Of a DNA stretch of 64,000 bases, positions 59,901-64,000 are shown piece after piece. The position numbers and the translations under genes were made by a program. This DNA comes from Campylorhamphus procurvoides (lineage: Eukaryota; Chordata; Aves; Passeriformes; Dendrocolaptidae). Location of the stretch: assembly GCA_013396655.1 (NCBI GenBank), contig WBMV01000153.1, positions 312,119 to 376,118 of the forward strand, in the 5' to 3' direction. The notes beneath the pieces were generated by a model, which had not been told where the DNA came from, did not search any database, and worked only from the letters and a program-made list of their open reading frames with translations. The number at the start of each line of letters is the position of its first letter. Within the stretch, counting starts at the first letter, position 1.

Positions 59901-62900
59901 GATTACCAATGTGCCAGGAATGGCAGGACATAGAAGCAGTTAGAATCCCTTGGTTTATCTTCCTTGCACTGTATCCAGCAGAACAAAATTATTTGGCTCC
60001 ATGAATGCTGATATCCCATGGTGACCTGCTTATAGTACTGATTATTTACACTGCATGATCAAAATGCAGTTCATAGCTGAAGATAAAACATTAGATTTAC
60101 AAGTTTGGGGTGTAGAAAAAAGCCAAGCAACCTTTTGGATACACAGGCCCTTTTTAGGTCTTTAGACATAGAATCATTTCTCAAAACTCATCTATTTTTC
60201 TAAATGTATTTGATAGTCTAAGAAAACACACAACCTCTGCCTATAAAACTGGTGTTATCCTTGTCTTTAGACCCTTGTGATTACCACAGCACTATACTAA
60301 AACGTCTAATAATTATGACTTTTGCTTACAGAAATTGACAGCCCGACTGAACTGTTGACTGACCAAGTGACAGAGGATGCAATTACTCTTTCCTGGAACA
60401 AAGTCCAGGCTTCAATAGACAGATACAGAGTGAGCTACATCTCAGCTAACGGCAACTCAGAGGACAGAGAGGTGGAGAAAGACAAGAATGTCACTACCTT
60501 GGCAGGACTGAAGCCAGGCACAGAGTACACCATTTACATCTGGGCAGAGAAGGGAGAACAGCAGAGCAAGAGGGTTAGCACTGAGGCTGTGACAGGTAAG
60601 TGGACAATAGATCTTGCTGAGTGTAAGTTAAAGCCCAGCTTTGCCTTGACACTGAGTATGTCCACCCCAGGACAGTTTAATAGCAGAGGGATATTTGGGC
60701 TTAACAGATCAAGTTGTCAGGTTGGTCCATCTTGCTGTGAAACCTATTCAGCATCATCACAGAGAGGTTCTAATTACCTGTAGGTACTACAAATAGGCTG
60801 TGTTGGGAATACTAATAAGGATTAAGGAAAACAAAGCCTTTGCAGCAGTGTCTCATGTATTTGTATAGTCTTATTTTAATTGGTTAATTTGTTTATCCTT
60901 CATCATGGAATAGGGAAATACTCCGTTCCTTTATGCAGATGAAGAAATTGAAGTGCAGAGAGATTAACAGCATACAGGGCACCTTTTCTTGCAGCAGGAT
61001 GACTAATCCCGGTTCCTCAGTGGTTCCTGTGTTTTCCAGCCCTGGTTAAGGGTGTGTAGTGATCTTCTCTGTGTGTTGCCAATTTATAACAACACTGTAA
61101 AGGTGAACATCTGCAAAACTCACCTCTAAGTCAGGGATTTGCTGGAGAAAAATGAGTAAATGACATGGGTCATCCTGGGCTCTTAACAAAAGAGCTTTGA
61201 TTGTTCTCTCACTTTCTGGACAGATGACATGTATATGAGCTTTGGGGGCTTGTGACCACCAGAAAACAAGGGAGTAACACTATCTTGCTTTGTGAAAGCT
61301 CTCTTCTGTCCAGATCAGGACTGGCTGTGCTGTTCCCTAGGAAAGCATCTATAAAGATTAAAGACAGACCAGTCAAACCACCTCAGACCTTGCCACCATC
61401 CAGCTTTGTGGGTCTAATCAATGCATGATCAGAAATGGAACTTGAAAAGGGAAGAAGCTAGCAAGGGAAGCAATGTCACAGGGTCACAGCACAGCCTGAC
61501 TGTGACAGCCCGTGTTCTTCACTTTTAACTGTCTGCAGGAATCGACAGCCCTGCTCACCTGGTGACTGACCAAGTGACAGAGGACACGGCCACCATCTCC
61601 TGGGACAGGGTCCAGGCTCTCATAGATAGGTACATGGTGAGCTACACCTCTGCTGGTGGTGACACACAGGAGGTGGAAGTGGGAAAGAACAAGACTACCA
61701 TGACTCTGACAGGACTGACACCTGGCACTGAATATGTCATCTTCCTCTGGGCAGAGAGAGGAGCCCAGCAGAGCAAGAGGATCAGTACTGAGGCAGTAAC
61801 AGGTATTCCAAAGGATTCTTGTGTTTCTATGTGACACTGTGTTTAGGGGGTGATCTCAGTTCTGGCCTGTTTTCTCCTGCCCTGTTGCAGAGCATAAACC
61901 AGACACCAGTTCAACTACTGTCAGTGATAGGAGTAGTATTTATCAATTAATCAAGACTTGGGAGTAAATACCCATCTTTTAATAATTTTTTTCCCAAATC
62001 TTGAAAGAGTAGGAAATGGTCTGAGCCTGGATAAGGTCTCAACTATCAGTAATTCCTTTTGTATAATCAAGGTTTTTTGCTTACAGAAGTTGGCTGCTTA
62101 GCGAGTCTGAAGCCTACCTGATTGGCAGAGGCCTGGGAATGAGGAAGAGGTTGGGCAGGACAGAGGTCTTTCTATCCTGAGTAGTTTGAAGCCAGACATG
62201 TTGTGCATCATCTGTGTCCAGGCAGGGAAAGGAAGCAAGCAAAGTGAGAGGGCAGGCAAAAACACTGTCATGAGTGACCTGTGGAAATATTGGAGTGTGG
62301 TTTTGCAGCTGTGGAAGGTGGGATGTTACTTCACATGGTGAGTTAGCTATGATTATGTTCTCCCTTGGCCACTTCTTTTACCAAGGACTTCCTTTCTCAG
62401 TCATAATGTAGAGAAAGGTCATGCCTTGCTGGCACCTCACAGCTCAAAAAGAGATATTTGTGGGGAAGGCTGATAAAGGGGAGCAGGATGCTGGTGCCAC
62501 CTCAGTCTTTCTTTGCCTCACTGCCTCTTCATCAGCCAGGACTCCAAAGCTGTGCATGCTCCCAAATAACTGGCCTAATGGATTTCTCTTAAGGTTCATA
62601 AGAACTTAGGTTTGCCACAGCTTCAAGTTGCAGTTGGACCTTCTCCTGCCCAGTCATTCTTTCCTGTATCTCTGCGTGATGTTTTACTCCTGAGGGCTCT
62701 GTCTGAAGGTGGCTGTGCCTCAGTGCCTTACCTTACAGAGGAGTAAGCAGAAGTCTTACTCCACTTATGCAGTGTCAATAGCAAGTGGGGTGATTAGCTG
62801 CTGAGACCCAGTAGAGCCACAGAGGAGTTAGTCCTTGTCATCCTTTGCTTCCTGAGGGTAGGATCATGGGCCTTTGAAAGGCAAACATTTTAAGGTAAGT

Positions 62901-63204
62901 GTGTGTGAGTCTTTTACTTACTCTGCACTTTGTTTCATAGAAATGGACAGCCCAAAGAATTTGGTAACCAACCAAGTGACAGAGAACTCAGCCACCATCT
63001 CCTGGGATAGAGTCCAAGCTCCCATAGACAGATACATGGTAAGCTACACTTCTGCTGATGGGCACACCAAGGAAATAGAAGTGGGGAAGGACAGGAGCCT
63101 TATGACCCTGCCAGGACTGACGCCCGGCATGAAGTTCTCCATCCGTCTCTGGGCAGAGCTCGGAAGCAAGAAGAGCAAGAGGGCAAGCACTGACACACTG
63201 ACAG
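50490..63204 (+). CDS. TNN: Tenascin-N (tenascin-W), N-terminal part, 9 coding exons
   Basis: Exons 50490-50904, 51877-52254, 54714-54977, 55720-55905, 56418-56507, 57919-58182, 60332-60595, 61539-61802 and 62941-63204 join in phase 1 throughout, giving 796 residues before the right edge. A signal peptide spans residues 1-23 (hydrophobic VGLLLCCAL). Heptads flanked by cysteines (residues about 105-137) form the tenascin assembly domain that makes trimers and hexabrachions. EGF-like repeats with CSGHG motifs follow (about 139-264), then six FN3 domains (about 265-796). Remaining FN3 domains, if any, and the C-terminal fibrinogen-like domain lie beyond 64000. Tenascin-W is a secreted matrix glycoprotein of developing bone, smooth muscle and tumour stroma. 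The wording (DRVTEDTATVSW, IDRYMVRYTSADG) and synteny separate it from TNR and TNC. Confidence 0.96.
50905..51876 (+). other. TNN: TNN intron after first coding exon
   Basis: No gene or transposable element was recognised. A long poly-T/pyrimidine tract (about 51790-51830) precedes the acceptor at 51875-51876. Confidence 0.85.
51877..52254 (+). CDS. TNN: TNN EGF-like repeat exon
   Basis: A single 378-nt, phase 1-1 exon holds all EGF-like repeats. A partial first repeat begins PHCSGHGTF, followed by three full ones (CPGHCSGHGRCDSSKCVC, CPENCSGHGICDTAQGVC, CPRDCSGNGFCDTGECYC). This gives the 3.5 repeats expected for tenascin-W. NCSGHG is an N-glycosylation sequon. Confidence 0.97.
52255..54713 (+). 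other. TNN: TNN intron between the EGF and first FN3 exons
   Basis: This 2.46-kb intron shows no recognised gene, CR1 or LTR. Open frames are short and lack family features. Confidence 0.85.
54714..54977 (+). CDS. TNN: TNN FN3 domain 1 exon
   Basis: This 264-nt, phase 1-1 exon encodes one complete FN3 domain. It has APQNLQLLNSTESSLSLSW, the DNYLLTYYP strand and the GLHPGTTYNITL motif. The acceptor is TCTTCTAG and the donor ACAG/GTAGGA. Confidence 0.97.
55720..55905 (+). CDS. TNN: TNN FN3 domain 2, first half
   Basis: This 186-nt, phase 1-1 exon encodes IWVTEEMEQSLEVEWENPP through DYYKLKFRSL, up to the LTG before the domain's conserved turn. FN3 domain 2 is the only one here split over two exons. 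Confidence 0.96.
56418..56507 (+). CDS. TNN: TNN FN3 domain 2, second half
   Basis: This 90-nt, phase 1-1 exon encodes LKPGTEYEVTVIPVRDS through VTGRT. The acceptor is TTTGTAG and the donor ACCG/GTATGT. Confidence 0.96.
57639..57851 (-). mobile_element. CR1 LINE 3' fragment in TNN intron
   Basis: Inverted CR1 3' region: 'gagctggaagggactttaa', 'ctgccatgggcaggaaca', 'caacctggccttgaaca', 'gggcaacctgtgccaggg'. It lies only about 70 bp upstream of the FN3 domain 3 exon. Confidence 0.9.
57919..58182 (+). CDS. TNN: TNN FN3 domain 3 exon
   Basis: This 264-nt, phase 1-1 exon encodes IDSPTNVTTDRVTEDTATVS, the IDRYMVRYTSADGNTKE strand, and LKPGMEYVTYIWAEKG. It ends AVTG at the GTGAGT donor. Confidence 0.97.
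58183..60331 (+). other. TNN: TNN intron before FN3 domain 4
   Basis: This 2.15-kb intron holds no recognised coding or repeat element. Frames near 59.5-59.85 kb are short and not FN3-like. Confidence 0.8.
60332..60595 (+). CDS. TNN: TNN FN3 domain 4 exon
   Basis: This 264-nt, phase 1-1 exon encodes IDSPTELLTDQVTEDAITLS, the IDRYRVSYISANGNSED strand and LKPGTEYTIYIWAEKG. The acceptor is GCTTACAG and the donor ACAG/GTAAGT. Confidence 0.97.
60596..61538 (+). other. TNN: TNN intron before FN3 domain 5
   Basis: Nothing beyond ordinary intron sequence was recognised in this 0.94-kb stretch. Confidence 0.8.
61539..61802 (+). CDS. TNN: TNN FN3 domain 5 exon
   Basis: This 264-nt, phase 1-1 exon encodes IDSPAHLVTDQVTEDTATIS, the IDRYMVSYTSAGGDTQE strand and LTPGTEYVIFLWAERG. 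The donor is ACAG/GTATTC. It is visibly closest to FN3 domain 6. Confidence 0.97.
61803..62940 (+). other. TNN: TNN intron before FN3 domain 6
   Basis: Apart from the decayed FN3 exon at 62087-62273, nothing else was recognised in this interval. Confidence 0.8.
62087..62273 (+). pseudogene. TNN: Decayed FN3 exon of TNN
   Basis: A TTTGCTTACAG/AAGTTG acceptor-like start is almost the same as that of the domain 4 exon. About 187 nt follow, against 264 in intact exons. From 62141 one frame reads EEEVGQDRGLSILSSLKPDM and then CIICVQAGKGSKQSERAGK. These match the second half of the domain 6 exon (EIEVGKDRS, LTPGM, WAELGSKKSKRAST) position for position. The first half is collapsed by a deletion of about 77 nt. 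Read in the gene's phase, the exon meets a TGA 12 codons in, so it cannot be used. It lies between intact domains 5 and 6. Confidence 0.8.
62941..63204 (+). CDS. TNN: TNN FN3 domain 6 exon (last in window)
   Basis: This 264-nt, phase 1-1 exon encodes MDSPKNLVTNQVTENSATIS, the IDRYMVSYTSADGHTKE strand and LTPGMKFSIRLWAELG. The donor is ACAG/GTAACT. The gene continues past the window. Confidence 0.97.
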
Positions 63205-64000
63205 GTAACTGTGGGCAGAAGGGGAAGGAAATGGGGTAGAAGGTGTGTGAATAGGGTGGGCAGGCAGCCGGAACAACCACAAAACCACGGCTGAAATGCA
63301 AAGAGTAAATTTAGTTCATTACCTCACTAACTGGAGGATCCTGAATTAAATTATTTAATAATGTAAATACATGCCTATAGGCTGCCATAACAGAGACTGA
63401 TGCTATAGGTGATTCTAGAAGAGACATGTCATAATGCAAGAGTGATGACAGCTTATGGTCCTTATTTCACTAGTCCTTCATCAAAAGCATGCAGTGCTTC
63501 ATGTGCTGCTGTCAAGCCGAGCAATAACAGAGGTTTAACAACCAAAATGAAACGATTTTAGAATGAGACCGTTCAAAATAATGGCCTGCCCTTTGACTTG
63601 TGACCTTAAGCTGTTCCTAGGAGACTGCCAAGCAGGCTTAAATCTGTCCTGTTATTCAGCCACAAGGATTGTGATGTACTGGGAACATTCAGAGTTGTTT
63701 TGTATCTGTTGACCTTGCTAATGTACTTTTTTTTAGTTTATGAAACCAGCTGGTGTGAGATAGAAGAGCTGAAGCTTGGATTTAGCCAAAGGGTTCCCCA
63801 GTGCTCACAGAGGTCAAGGGCAGCTGATGGGGACAAATGAAGATCTCTTGAGGTCAAAAGGCTGAATCTTTGTGGAACTAGAAATGCAAGGAGAGTTTCA
63901 GCAAATTCAAATGTTTTTTTTTGAACTGACATGGAAGTGGAATCACCTGGAAATTTCACATGAAGTGAAACTGTTGGAGGAGGGAATGCATTTAGCATTA
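63205..64000 (+). other. TNN: TNN intron, cut by the window edge
   Basis: No further FN3 or fibrinogen-like exon is visible before the right edge. Confidence 0.8.

Overview
This is a stretch of vertebrate nuclear DNA, almost certainly from a bird. Four multi-exon genes are spread over long introns. The interspersed repeats are mainly CR1 LINE 3' fragments with the avian-type terminal motif, plus at least one LTR of an avian-type endogenous retrovirus. The two housekeeping genes start in CpG islands. The gene order RABGAP1L - CACYBP - MRPS14 - TNN is the one known from human chromosome 1q25 and, as I recall, chicken chromosome 8. The repeat types suggest a neoavian (possibly passerine) bird; that last step is inference. 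No bacterial or plasmid-type feature is present.

Layout: 1-24762 holds the 3' end of RABGAP1L (+ strand). Its last seven coding exons (11783-24762) encode the C-terminal coiled coil, and the 3' UTR follows. 26.3-32.4 kb is a repeat-poor spacer that may carry an extended RABGAP1L 3' UTR. 32.7-38.64 kb is complete CACYBP (+, six coding exons, 221 aa). 39.8-42.14 kb is complete MRPS14 (-, three coding exons, 119 aa), tail-to-tail with CACYBP. 42.3-50.4 kb is an intergenic region with three CR1 fragments. 50.49-63.20 kb is the 5' part of TNN (tenascin-N/W, +): signal peptide and assembly domain, EGF-like repeats, and six fibronectin type III domains on nine coding exons. TNN runs off the right edge, so its remaining domains and the fibrinogen-like domain are outside the window.

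The genes are conserved neighbours, not an operon or pathway. RABGAP1L is a Rab GTPase-activating protein, CACYBP an adaptor for Siah1/Skp1 ubiquitin ligases and S100 proteins, MRPS14 a mitoribosomal small-subunit protein, and TNN an extracellular matrix glycoprotein. Exon ends were set by reading frame, GT-AG sites and phase continuity, and every junction listed is phase-consistent.

I found no convincing undescribed system. The most interesting non-routine signals are a decayed 264-nt-type FN3 exon inside TNN (62087-62273), an exact-register ten-unit 9-bp tandem repeat just upstream of MRPS14, a heat-shock-element-like site plus a duplicated ATG context at the CACYBP start, and a 25-bp palindrome upstream of TNN.
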